Assembly: GCF_007859325.1 (NCBI RefSeq)
Contig: NZ_VOHK01000001.1
Location: forward strand, 310,001 to 374,000
Source of the DNA: Luteimonas marina
Lineage (GTDB): Bacteria; Pseudomonadota; Gammaproteobacteria; Xanthomonadales; Xanthomonadaceae
Reading direction: 5' to 3'
Length of the DNA: 64,000 nt
Shown: piece after piece, positions 56,231-63,964 of the stretch
Numbering within the stretch: the stretch's first letter is position 1
Layout of the letters: every line of letters begins with the position of its first letter
Program-made: the position numbers and the translations under genes
Notes under the pieces: model-generated
What the model was told of the DNA's origin: nothing
Database searches by the model: none
What the model saw: only the letters and a program-made list of their open reading frames with translations

Positions 56231-56497
56231 ATGAACCAAGCCAGCACCCCGCGCATCATCATCTATAGCACTCCAGCCTGCCCGGACTGTCGGGTGCTGA
56301 AGGAGTGGCTGTCCCAGCAGAGCATCGTGTTTGAAGAACGCGACCTGACCGACCCGAAGATTTCTGCGGAAGCCAAGTCACGAACCGGCGTGCGCGTGGC
56401 TCCGATCACGCTCATCGGTAATGAGGTCTTCTATGGCACCTTTGCGAGCCAGAAGCCGGGGCTGATGAAGGCGCTCGGCCGTTCGACAAGTAGATGA
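56231..56497 (+). CDS. Glutaredoxin (CPDC type)
   Basis: An 88-residue thioredoxin-fold protein: IIIYSTPACPDCRVLKEWLS with a CPDC active site, then TGVRVAPITLIGNEVFYG with the cis-Pro loop. It starts 10 bp after the DUF305 gene and shares its CueR-type promoter. It may reduce protein disulfides or bind Cu during copper stress. Convergent with the relaxase, 6 bp apart, marking the right edge of the cargo. Confidence 0.9.
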   Translation: MNQASTPRIIIYSTPACPDCRVLKEWLSQQSIVFEERDLTDPKISAEAKSRTGVRVAPITLIGNEVFYGTFASQKPGLMKALGRSTSR

Positions 56498-56503
56498 AGG
56501 GTC

Positions 56504-58498
56504 TCAAGAAATACTTGGCCCGCGCTGCCGTCCAAGCTCCCAAGATACGCCGCCACCGCGCACCACGGCGGCGATATGCTGCCCCAGCCGCTGCTCGATC
56601 ACCGGCCGCCACGGCACCAAGCTGAATCCCATGCCGTCGTCCAGCATCGCGTAGCGCCCGCTGGCGAGCATGACGCTGCGCCGGTAGATGCCAGCCACGC
56701 GCTGCCCGTCGGCCACCGGGCGATGCTCCAGGCCGGTTTCAGCGGCAATGCCCTTCGCGGCCTGTGCCAGTTCCCGGTTGCGCAGTGTGCCCAGCAGGTT
56801 GCGCGCCAGGATCACGCGCTGCCCGCGCCGCTCGGCCAGCCCCTGTTCGGCCAGGAAGTCGGCGCGCTGTTGCATGGCCTGTTTGGCCTCGCCACCAAAG
56901 CCCAGGTCGCCCAGGCCCGAGCCGCCGCCGATCAACTGCTGGTCGAGCCACGTGGCCCCGATCACGCGGGCCTGCCGCTCGATGGGCAAGTGCGATTTCA
57001 GCTCCACGGCCACGCCGCCCAGGCGCTGCGCGTCGTACTGGCGGCCACGCTCGGCCAGGTCGTCCGGCACCTTCCATAGCCCTTCGGCAACGCGCTCCAC
57101 AATGCCGGCCCGACGCAGGGCCTCCAGCCGGCGGATGTGGGCGGCGACGACTTCTTGCGGGTCGCGTCCGGCCTTGGCCCGGCCCTGCCCGATCGCCAGG
57201 TGATGGTCAGTGCGGTACAGGCCATCGCTCGCCAGCGCGGCGATGTTCTTGTCGGCTGCGCGCACGTCGGCCGAGCCTTTCACCTCCACCACGGCGCCGC
57301 TCGGGTAGTTCGCCAGCTCGTCGCGGGCGTTGAGCGCGACGTAATGGGCCTTGCCGTCCACCCCGTCGATGACCAGATAGCCCCGGTCGCGCAGCTCGTC
57401 GGCCAGCCCCTTCGCGGCCACACGGCCGAGGATGGTTCGGCCATCGTCCCCCGGCTCGAACACGGCCAGCTCGCGCGGCTCGCCGCGCATGGCCCGCTGC
57501 ACGGTGCGGATGATGTCGCCGCGCTCGCCCAGCGCGCGCAATGTCTTTTCCGCATCGGCATGGATGGCCCAGGTGCCGGGCTGCGTCTCGTCGGCCAGGC
57601 CCAGGCGCTGCAAGTGTTGCAGGCGGCCGATTAGCATCAGGCGTTGGCGCTGCAAGCGGGGGGCGTTGAACCTTTCGACGCGCACCAGGCCATCGCCGCC
57701 GGCCTCGCCTATCTCACGCTTGAGGGTGCGATCCAGGCTCGTCCACCGCTCTTGCTCCACCTCACGCTGCAAGGTCTGCTGGATCTCCAGTTCGGTGCGC
57801 GGCCCCAGCCATTCGGTCGCCAGCTCGGCGGCGCGATAGCGGAAGCCATCGGCGATGTAGTCGCCCGCGATGATGAGGTCTTTGCCGGTGTCGTCGCGCC
57901 CGCGCACGACGATGTGCGTGTGCGGGTTGTCGGTGTTCCAGTGGTTCACGGCCACCCAATCGAGGCCCGTACCCAGGTCGGCCTCCATGCGGCCCATGAG
58001 GTGCCGCGTGTAGGTGCGCAGGTCTTCCAGCTCCGCGCCATCCTCGGGCGAGAGGATGAAGCGGAAATGGTGCCGGTCGTCGGCGCAGCGTTCCTTGAAG
58101 GCGTCGAGATCGGCCACGTCTGTCTGCGGCCCGTAGGCTTGGCCCGGCTCGCCGTCGCGGCCCACGCCGTCGCGCTCGATGTAGCGCAGGTGCTTGGCGA
58201 GCGACTGCGGGCTGGCCCGCTGGTGGTTCACCAGCAGCGTCTTGATGGTCGCGCGCCGCGACATAGGCGTCAGCTTCGCCCCGGCGAAGCGTGCTGCCGT
58301 GTGGCCGCGCCCCAGGCGCGAGCCGGGCCGCTGGCCGGTGCCACTCGCCGATGCCGGACGGCGCACCGTGGACTTGCCGCTGCTGGCTTTGCCCGCCTGT
58401 TTGAGCACCTTGGAAACGAAGCTCTGCCCCTGGCCCTTGCCCCGGTTCTTCGGGGCGCTGGGGCGCACGCGGAAATCGTCGTCGCGGCGGTCGGTCAT
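56504..58498 (-). CDS. rlxS: Relaxase (VirD2-like, DUF3363)
   Basis: A 664-residue DNA relaxase/transfer initiator of the Tn4371 RlxS type. The N-terminal ~100 residues are basic and Ser/Gly-rich; the catalytic part has RHHFRFILSPEDGAELEDLR and WVAVNHWNTDNPHTHIVVRG (the metal-binding His cluster HxDxxxxHxH type). A long DUF3363 C-terminus follows (about residues 290-640). It nicks oriT and is carried to the recipient by TraG. ATG 58498 gives the family length. Confidence 0.93.
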   Translation of the reverse strand: MTDRRDDDFRVRPSAPKNRGKGQGQSFVSKVLKQAGKASSGKSTVRRPASASGTGQRPGSRLGRGHTAARFAGAKLTPMSRRATIKTLLVNHQRASPQSLAKHLRYIERDGVGRDGEPGQAYGPQTDVADLDAFKERCADDRHHFRFILSPEDGAELEDLRTYTRHLMGRMEADLGTGLDWVAVNHWNTDNPHTHIVVRGRDDTGKDLIIAGDYIADGFRYRAAELATEWLGPRTELEIQQTLQREVEQERWTSLDRTLKREIGEAGGDGLVRVERFNAPRLQRQRLMLIGRLQHLQRLGLADETQPGTWAIHADAEKTLRALGERGDIIRTVQRAMRGEPRELAVFEPGDDGRTILGRVAAKGLADELRDRGYLVIDGVDGKAHYVALNARDELANYPSGAVVEVKGSADVRAADKNIAALASDGLYRTDHHLAIGQGRAKAGRDPQEVVAAHIRRLEALRRAGIVERVAEGLWKVPDDLAERGRQYDAQRLGGVAVELKSHLPIERQARVIGATWLDQQLIGGGSGLGDLGFGGEAKQAMQQRADFLAEQGLAERRGQRVILARNLLGTLRNRELAQAAKGIAAETGLEHRPVADGQRVAGIYRRSVMLASGRYAMLDDGMGFSLVPWRPVIEQRLGQHIAAVVRGGGVSWELGRQRGPSIS

Positions 58499-58950
58499 GG
58501 CTGCGCTCCCTGCAAGCTCTGGCGTGTCCTGTCGTGCGAAGCACGCGGACATGCCTGCATTGGCGCGACCTTCGCGCCGAACGCGGCACGGCGGCAAAGC
58601 CGCTCCGTGCCGCGCCACCCCCATGTGCAGACTGGCTTTCGACGCGGCCCGGTGCCGCGTCCTTTTGTCTTGCCTTCCGCCTTTACCCCTCGCTGTCGCT
58701 CCGGGCATCGGCGGCCCGGCGGCGCTGAGCTGCTTGCAGCCAGCGCACCGGCGAACGCGCCAATGGCCGCAGGCCGGGCGCGTTCGAGGAAAGACGCCTG
58801 CACGCTGGATGGCTGCGCCGGATGTTGCGCGAAGCGCGGCGCGAATGCGCCCGCGCTGCACGCGCGACGACACGGCAGCAGCCACTGGAACGACATGCTC
58901 GATGGCACGATGAGAGGCACGGCGACGTGCAGCGAATCGGCGGCCATCAT
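58495..58950 (-). CDS. Doubtful hypothetical protein between traF and relaxase
   Basis: A 151-residue frame (MMAADSLHVAVPLIVPSSMS...) whose start overlaps the traF stop (ATGA) and whose stop overlaps the relaxase start. The overlaps are what co-transcribed genes would show, but the composition is erratic (many Arg, Pro, Cys) and the DNA is full of hairpins, more like non-coding DNA. It could be a real small gene, or chance. See the possible oriT in the same interval. Confidence 0.25.
   Translation of the reverse strand: MMAADSLHVAVPLIVPSSMSFQWLLPCRRACSAGAFAPRFAQHPAQPSSVQASFLERARPAAIGAFAGALAASSSAPPGRRCPERQRGVKAEGKTKGRGTGPRRKPVCTWGWRGTERLCRRAAFGAKVAPMQACPRASHDRTRQSLQGAQP
58575..58720. other. 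Possible oriT region, hairpin-rich
   Basis: Just upstream of the relaxase gene. It holds a long hairpin at about 58580-58612 (GCGGCACGG with CCGTGCCGC, inner CGGC/GCCG), a second hairpin GGCGCGACCTTCGCGCC near 58568-58585, a third ACGCGGCCCGGTGCCGCGT near 58637-58656, followed by TCCTTTTGTCTTGCCTTCCG. Origins of transfer often lie next to the relaxase gene and contain inverted repeats before the nick site. No nick consensus can be assigned. Confidence 0.3.
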
Positions 58951-59546
58951 GGGCGTGTCTCCAGCCAGACCGGGTGCGCGATGCCGATCACGGCGGATGC
59001 GCTGACCGGGCCGAAATAGCGGCTGTCAAACGACGCCGGATTGGTCACGCTTAACAGGAACAGCTCGCCCGGTTCAAGGCGGCGGCAGAGCTGCAAGGAT
59101 GGCAGCGGCCGGCCCAGCCGGTCGGCAGGCAGCACGGCGGCCGCAGGCACGCCGTCGATGCGTACCTGCCCGGCGACGATGCAAACGTGTTGCGGCGCGA
59201 CCGCGCCCACACGTTTGAGCAGCGGCACGCGCGTCGGCAGGTAGCCGCGCTGCGCAGCCAGCATGGCGGCCCTGTCGGGCAACGGCACCAGCACGATGCT
59301 GTCCACGGACAGCGGACGTGGCAGCGAGGCGGTGCGCGGGTCGAACGGTTCAATGCGATACCAACCGACCGCCACGCTGTCGGACGGGTTGTAGGTCAGA
59401 CGCGGCAGCGGCGACACGAAAGCTGCCCAGGCCAGCGCAGCGAAGCCGACAGCGGAGAAGCCCGCCAGCACGATGCGAACGCGCAGGCGCGAGCGAGGAT
59501 GCGGCGCGGGTTCGTGCGTGCATGTGGTGTTGGAGCGGGCCGTCAT
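58947..59546 (-). CDS. traF: TraF-like S26 signal peptidase
   Basis: A 199-residue membrane peptidase of the S26C type that processes and cyclises the TrbC pilin. One N-terminal helix (IVLAGFSAVGFAALAWAAF), NPSDSVAVGWYRIEP with the catalytic Ser in SxxxGWY context, GYLPTRVPLLKRVGAVAPQH with the catalytic Lys, and SFDSRYFGPVSASAVIG near the end. ATG 59546 overlaps the DUF2840 gene by 4 bp. Confidence 0.92.
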   Translation of the reverse strand: MTARSNTTCTHEPAPHPRSRLRVRIVLAGFSAVGFAALAWAAFVSPLPRLTYNPSDSVAVGWYRIEPFDPRTASLPRPLSVDSIVLVPLPDRAAMLAAQRGYLPTRVPLLKRVGAVAPQHVCIVAGQVRIDGVPAAAVLPADRLGRPLPSLQLCRRLEPGELFLLSVTNPASFDSRYFGPVSASAVIGIAHPVWLETRP

Positions 59547-60088
59547 GGCAGCGCCCTCCCGGCCAGCCAGGCGGCGTGCCGCTCGGCGGTGTATTCGGGC
59601 AGCGCCAGGCGGGCCGCCAGACGGTTGCCCAGCGTGCGCCAGTACGCGGGCGACACGTCGATGGCGGCGATACCCTGCGCGTCGATGTTGTCGATGCGTT
59701 CCAGCACGACACGCACCGCGTTTTCGCCTTCGGCGTGCAGCAGCAGGCGTGCGCCCGGCTGCACACCGGGGATGCGCTGCATGTCGTCCAGTGGCGTGGC
59801 GGCTTGCATCACCTTGAGCTGCCAACGGATCGTGCCGTAGTCGTTTGCTTCCCAGCGCACGCGGCAGAACATTGCACGCGGCAGGAACACCGCGCAGCGC
59901 CGCCAGCGGTCGAGCCGCAGCATGCGCGCCGGTTCGCCGAAGCGCAGGTAGAGCTTGAAGCGATGTTCGATGTAGGCCAGCGCCACGCGCGTCAGCGGCA
60001 CGTTGCCGGCCTGGCCGGCGAGTGTCGAAAGCGCGGGCGGCGGCGCAGCCGTGGGCGCGGTCGCAGCAGGCAAAGCGGATGCGTTCAT
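59543..60088 (-). CDS. DUF2840 domain-containing protein
   Basis: A 181-residue protein of the DUF2840 family, a constant member of Tn4371-type elements between the parA module and traF. It shows LTRVALAYIEHRFKLYLRFG, RRCAVFLPRAMFCRVRWEAN and IDVSPAYWRTLGNRLAARLA. Function unknown. ATG 60088 overlaps the preceding small gene by 4 bp. Confidence 0.88.
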   Translation of the reverse strand: MNASALPAATAPTAAPPPALSTLAGQAGNVPLTRVALAYIEHRFKLYLRFGEPARMLRLDRWRRCAVFLPRAMFCRVRWEANDYGTIRWQLKVMQAATPLDDMQRIPGVQPGARLLLHAEGENAVRVVLERIDNIDAQGIAAIDVSPAYWRTLGNRLAARLALPEYTAERHAAWLAGRALP

Positions 60089-60348
60089 GGCGTGTTCTCC
60101 CTGCGGTGCTCTGGAAACTCCCGCTCCAGCAGGCCGCGCAGCAGTTCGGCCACGGTCACGCCCCGGCCGAAGGCCGCGATCTTGATGCGCGCGCGCAGCG
60201 CGGGCGTCACGTCGAGCGTCAGGCGGGCCGTGTAAAGGTCGCCTTTGTTGAGCGCATCGGCATCGCCCTGGCGAATCCATGCCTCGGCGTGCGGATTCGC
60301 GGGTGGACGTACGCCGATGCCGACGCGCTTGCTGCGCGGGCCGCTCAT
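60085..60348 (-). CDS. Ribbon-helix-helix partner of ParA
   Basis: An 87-residue protein: a basic N-terminus (SGPRSKRVGIGVRPPANPHA) and a C-terminal ribbon-helix-helix (TARLTLDVTPALRARIKIAA then VAELLRGLLEREFPEH). Directly after parA with an ATGA overlap, it probably acts as the centromere-binding/ParB-like partner. A GTG at 60357 is an alternative start. Confidence 0.75.
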   Translation of the reverse strand: MSGPRSKRVGIGVRPPANPHAEAWIRQGDADALNKGDLYTARLTLDVTPALRARIKIAAFGRGVTVAELLRGLLEREFPEHRRENTP

Positions 60349-60983
60349 GTCGGCCACCGCAGCAGTTCATCGGTGAGCACGGCGATCTCGCGTGCGGCGG
60401 CGCTGTCGGGCGCCGTCTCGCGGGCGAGCCGACCAGCGGCCACGCTGTCGGCGAAGACGATGCGCTGGCGCACCTCGGCGCGCAGTGCCGGCAGCGGCTG
60501 TTCGGCCAGCGATTGCCGCGCTTCGCGGCCGATGATGGTGGTGCTGACGCGCCGGTTGATGACGAAGGCCGCGCGCAGCGCAGGCCGGAATACGTGCGCT
60601 TCGCGGATCAGCGCGACCATCTCGGCGCTGGCCCACAGGTCATACGGGCTGGGCTGCACAGGAATCAGCACGCGCTCGGCCGCCAGCAGCGCGGAGCGCG
60701 CCAGGGCGGCGATGCGCGGCGGGCCGTCGATGATGACGTGATCGGCGCGGCGGGCCAGCTCCGGCGCTTCCTGGTGCAGTGTCTCGCGCGCGAGGCCCAC
60801 GGCGCTGAACAACCGTGGCAAACCTTGCTGGCTTCTGCGCTGCGTCCAGTCCAGCGATGAACCCTGCGGGTCGGCGTCCAGCAGGACGACGTGCAGACCA
60901 CGCAGCGCCAGCTCGCCGGCGATGTGGGTGGCGAGCGTGGTCTTGCCGACGCCGCCTTTCTGGTTGAGAAACGCGAAGATCAT
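60345..60983 (-). CDS. parA: ParA-family partition ATPase
   Basis: A 212-residue ATPase with deviant Walker A NQKGGVGKTTLATHIA (residues 7-22), DADPQGSSLDW, and VIIDGPPRI as Walker B. Short ParA type (no N-terminal HTH), as in type Ib systems that pair with a ribbon-helix-helix protein. It stabilises the excised or replicating form of the element. ATG 60983 (MIFAFLNQKGG) is chosen; the frame runs on upstream without similarity. Confidence 0.94.
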   Translation of the reverse strand: MIFAFLNQKGGVGKTTLATHIAGELALRGLHVVLLDADPQGSSLDWTQRRSQQGLPRLFSAVGLARETLHQEAPELARRADHVIIDGPPRIAALARSALLAAERVLIPVQPSPYDLWASAEMVALIREAHVFRPALRAAFVINRRVSTTIIGREARQSLAEQPLPALRAEVRQRIVFADSVAAGRLARETAPDSAAAREIAVLTDELLRWPT

Positions 60984-61075
60984 GGCCTGGCCCTCCATGC
61001 TGGAGAGCCGGGCTGTTGCTGCCGCGTTTGTGGCCGCGTGGTGGTTGTCCACCGCAGTGGCGTTTCCCTACTAAA

Positions 61076-61106
61076 AGTTAGAGAAATGAAGTTAGGGAAG
61101 TTAGAG
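61076..61106. repeat. AGTTAG repeats upstream of parA
   Basis: Three direct copies of AGTTAG(A/G)G at 61076, 61090 and 61099, in the promoter region of parA. Such repeats can be centromere/operator sites for a ribbon-helix-helix partition protein. Confidence 0.45.
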
Positions 61107-61148
61107 GGCGAGGAGACCCAGTGCTGGCGCGGGTTTGCGGCCGATCGG

Positions 61149-61213
61149 CACGCCTGATAGCACGATAGTCCCACGCCTGATAGCACGATACCCCGCACGC
61201 CTGATAGCACGAC
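61149..61213. repeat. Three iterons of a replication origin
   Basis: Three direct repeats of CACGCCTGATAGCACGA at 61149, 61172 and 61196 (periods 23 and 24 bp, about two helical turns). They are followed by two imperfect DnaA-box-like 9-mers, CCATCCACA (61215-61223) and TTATCCCCG (61237-61245), and then repA. This is the layout of an iteron-controlled origin. Confidence 0.85.
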
Positions 61214-61236
61214 TCCATCCACAGGCTTTCCCGGAG

Positions 61237-62070
61237 TTATCCCCGTGCCGTCTGCGGCACGGGCCGGAAGGTCAGCAGTTCCATACCGTTGTCCGGCATC
61301 CGCTCGATGCCCAGGACGTAGCCGGGCAGCGACTGCCGCGCGACAAGCGTGCGCAGGTCGCAGGCAAAGTCGTAGGGCTTGGCGGTGCTGCCGGACTTCT
61401 GGTGCAGGTAGCGGAAGTCGAACTGCCAGCCGTATTCCTGCTTGCCGCCATGCTTGCGCACCAGGCGGTACAGCCACCGCTCGATGCCGCCGGTCAGCCG
61501 GAAATACGCCGGGTCGATGGTCAGCACCAGGGCAGCGTCGAGCACGCCCGCATAGAACCAGTCCGGCAGGATCAACTCGATGCCCAGCGGCGTGCCGCTG
61601 GCATCGGCCAGTTCCTTCCACTCGTTGATCCACGAGAAGCGGTGCAAACGCCTTCCCGTGGTTTCGCGGATGGACGTGGCCACCGTGGTCGATTGCAGCC
61701 GGTCGAGCGCCGCTTTCAGGCGCTGGTAGTCGCGCAGCGACGTACCGCGCCCGATGAAGCGCAGGATCTCGTAGGGGGTGGCGCGCATCAGCCGCGACGG
61801 CCGCAGGCCCGCGTCCTTCGCCTCCACGATCTGCGAAGCCGCCCAGATCAGCACGTCCGCATCCCAAATTGTGGCGATGCCGTGCTCCTGCGTGCCCTCC
61901 ACGCGAATCGTCACGTTGCCCGCGCGGAAGTCGATGGGCTTGACCCGCTTGGACTTCCCGAGCGAGAAGAACGGATACGCCATCAAGTCCTGGCTGTCGC
62001 GCGGCGCCATGTCGCCGGGCAAGGCGCGGAACAGGTCGAGCTGTTCGCGCTCTTGCCGTGGGCTGGACAT
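61237..62070 (-). CDS. repA: Replication initiator protein RepA
   Basis: A 277-residue plasmid-type initiator (RPA family) found in Tn4371-like elements. Visible segments: RDSQDLMAYPFFSLGKSKRV, TATIWDADVLIWAASQIVEA-like (IATIWDADVLIWAASQIVEA), TPYEILRFIGRGTSLRDYQR and RLYRLVRKHGGKQEYGWQF, a winged-helix pattern. It should bind the adjacent iterons. ATG 62070 is used; a GTG at 62082 is possible. Confidence 0.9.
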   Translation of the reverse strand: MSSPRQEREQLDLFRALPGDMAPRDSQDLMAYPFFSLGKSKRVKPIDFRAGNVTIRVEGTQEHGIATIWDADVLIWAASQIVEAKDAGLRPSRLMRATPYEILRFIGRGTSLRDYQRLKAALDRLQSTTVATSIRETTGRRLHRFSWINEWKELADASGTPLGIELILPDWFYAGVLDAALVLTIDPAYFRLTGGIERWLYRLVRKHGGKQEYGWQFDFRYLHQKSGSTAKPYDFACDLRTLVARQSLPGYVLGIERMPDNGMELLTFRPVPQTARG

Positions 62071-62096
62071 GACGACGGCCACCGGCGAGCCTGCGA

Positions 62097-62381
62097 TCAG
62101 CGGCCATCACGGTAGTCGCCCGCGTGGCGTTCGGCATATTCCGGGTCGGACGTGGCCTCATAGCTGCGCTGGTCGGCCCAGGCATCGAGGTCGGCCACCG
62201 AGTACATGACGCGGCGGCCGAACTTGCGGAACTTCGGGCCGCCGCCGATCACGCGCTGTTTCTCCAGCGTGCGCGGCGACAGCCGCAGGTATTCGGCGGC
62301 TTCGTCGTTGGTCAGGTAGCGTTGGGGCTGCACGGGCGCAGCGACAGCAGCGGCGGCAGGCCGCAAGGGAGCGGGTCGCAT
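62097..62381 (-). CDS. AlpA/excisionase-like helix-turn-helix protein
   Basis: A 94-residue protein with a MerR-like HTH_17 fold: QRYLTNDEAAEYLRLSPRTL then GGGPKFRKFGRRVMYSVADL, as in excisionases and AlpA regulators. GGAGGTAC lies before ATG 62381. In Tn4371-type elements a gene of this kind precedes repA; it may control repA or excision. Confidence 0.88.
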   Translation of the reverse strand: MRPAPLRPAAAAVAAPVQPQRYLTNDEAAEYLRLSPRTLEKQRVIGGGPKFRKFGRRVMYSVADLDAWADQRSYEATSDPEYAERHAGDYRDGR

Positions 62382-62496
62382 GGGATGTACCTCCATCAAG
62401 CCCGGCCACACCACGCGGCCGGATAGAGGCACTTTCGAGAAAGCAAGGATTCCTGCTAAGGGACGATTTGCAGGAGACGCGAAACGTCCCCCCCCT

Positions 62497-63264
62497 TTAG
62501 TACAGCGGTGGCGGAAGCTGTGCCAAGCGGCGGTAGCCGCCACGCATCAGCGCATAGCCCCGGCGCACCAACCGCCGCACGCGGGCACGCAAGGCGCTGT
62601 CGGCGTGCCAGTTGGCCACGACGGCATCGGCGCCGAACAGCCCTTCGGCCACCTCGCGCAAGGACGCGCCCGCGAGGGTCGCGTCGAGCGCCTGCAAGGT
62701 GTGGAGTTCCAGTACCGCGGCAGGCGTGGGCCGTGAGCGGGCCGCCGCTGCAGGCGTGGCCTCGGTCGCGGCGGACAGCGCATCCAGCCCAGCGGCCAGC
62801 GCACGATAGCGTGCGCACGGCGCAGCGCAGGCGCGGATGGCGTAGAGGTAGGCCATGCCATCCTCCAGGCCCGGTGCGAGGACGAGTCGCAGGCAGCAGC
62901 CGGGCCAGTGCGACACCAGCACCAAGCGCTTGCCATCGTGGATCAGTTGCTTGCGGCCAGGCACGCGCCAGAATTCGAAGACAGCGGCTTCGGGCGGTGG
63001 ATCGGCATCGGGAAGAAGCTGCACCACGGCATCGTGATCGGGGAACCAGGCCGGATGCGCGTCCCGCGCATCCAGGGCGGGATCTTCCAGCAGGCGCAGG
63101 CCCCAAGCCTGCGCCGCGTCCGGCCGGCGACGACGGCGCAGCCAGTCGCGGCGGTAATCGGGATTCCGTCGCAGGTACTCCCAGGCCAGTGCCGGGCCGT
63201 CGAGGTGCAGTGTGTAGAGATAGGCGGCGGTGGGATACCAATGCTCGGCGCTCGCTTCGGCCAT
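62497..63264 (-). CDS. DUF2285 domain-containing protein
   Basis: A 255-residue protein with the DUF2285 pattern: YPTAAYLYTLHLDGPALAWE, YLRRNPDYRRDW, then a C-terminal winged-helix-like domain (SLREVAEGLFGADAVVANWH, ALRARVRRLVRRGYALMRGG). Common near the repA end of Tn4371-like elements; probably a DNA-binding regulator. Confidence 0.88.
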   Translation of the reverse strand: MAEASAEHWYPTAAYLYTLHLDGPALAWEYLRRNPDYRRDWLRRRRRPDAAQAWGLRLLEDPALDARDAHPAWFPDHDAVVQLLPDADPPPEAAVFEFWRVPGRKQLIHDGKRLVLVSHWPGCCLRLVLAPGLEDGMAYLYAIRACAAPCARYRALAAGLDALSAATEATPAAAARSRPTPAAVLELHTLQALDATLAGASLREVAEGLFGADAVVANWHADSALRARVRRLVRRGYALMRGGYRRLAQLPPPLY

Positions 63265-63613
63265 GACGCAACCTCCCGTGTAGCAGGAACGTCGCCACGG
63301 ATTTCGCCGTACGGAGCTATCGAATCGCCATCAAGCTGTCATCGGGTCGGGGTGAACTGATGTGGCAGGTGTCAAGACCGATTGGCTCCGAAGCATTGCG
63401 AAAATCGTCTCGATGCGACGGCTGAAACGCCAGAAAATCTGGCGTCAGCATCAGGCACCGTGCCGAAACCCGCGCCAAAGATCATGTCTGTTTCGGTCAG
63501 GCACGCACCGATTTCGTGCAATAAAGCCGAGCAAGATCTATTCGGTCTTGACCAAGACCGAAATAGTCACAATGTGCTCGCCTTGGCTCGGCTTTCTCTG
63601 TCTTCGTGGCCGC
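63265..63613. other. 349-bp intergenic region with repeated operator-like motif
   Basis: No credible gene. The motif TCAAGACCGA occurs at about 63369-63378, and a near-perfect palindrome CTATTCGGTCTTGAC-CAAGACCGAAATAG lies at about 63538-63567; TTTCGGTCAGG near 63492 is a further partial copy. Lower GC than the flanking genes. Probably the shared upstream region of the DUF2285 gene. Confidence 0.6.
63538..63567. promoter_or_regulatory. Palindromic operator-like site
   Basis: An inverted repeat with arms CTATTCGGTCTTG and CAAGACCGAAATAG, one base out of register. Half-sites recur elsewhere in the same gap, which suggests a dimeric repressor binding several sites. Confidence 0.5.
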
Positions 63614-63964
63614 TCAATCCGTGATCGAGCCGTTCTCCTGCGCCCGTCGGGCGTACTCCGACAGCGGGCGCTCTGCCAGAAAGTAGAGATCACGCATCAC
63701 CGGCTGCTGGCGCGGCCCGACGATGGATGCCAGATCGGACAGCTTTACCGTCCCCAACGTCGGCAGGCCGATACCCAGGTCGATCAGTCCCCAGGCCGTA
63801 TCGCCGTCGTCCGGGTCAAGCGCGGCCAGCAGCCAGATGGCGTGCGCGTCGGGAGTGAACAGGCGCACCGCCGGCAACGGGTCGATGCGCCGGCCGGCAG
63901 TGCGTACCTCGCCTACGGCGAGTAGCTGCACGCGCTGTTCGGCGGTAATGAGCGGCGGGTTCAT
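63614..63964 (-). CDS. DUF2958 domain-containing protein
   Basis: A 116-residue protein of the DUF2958 family: PPLITAEQRVQLLAVGEVRT, then PAVRLFTPDAHAIWLLAALD, TAWGLIDLGIGLPTLGTVKL and a charged C-terminus. It is a regular member of Tn4371-type and related mobile elements; function unknown. Start ATG 63964. Confidence 0.88.
   Translation of the reverse strand: MNPPLITAEQRVQLLAVGEVRTAGRRIDPLPAVRLFTPDAHAIWLLAALDPDDGDTAWGLIDLGIGLPTLGTVKLSDLASIVGPRQQPVMRDLYFLAERPLSEYARRAQENGSITD

Noticed and set aside
61149-61213. Direct repeats considered as a CRISPR array
   Set aside because: Only three units, 6-7 bp spacers, no cas genes; position beside repA fits iterons.
62456-63298. Minus-strand 280-residue frame overlapping DUF2285
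   Set aside because: A frame shadow of the DUF2285 gene with low-complexity composition.
63382-63624. 80-residue plus-strand frame in the gap before DUF2958
   Set aside because: Covers the palindromic operator motif, no ribosome site or family; treated as non-coding.
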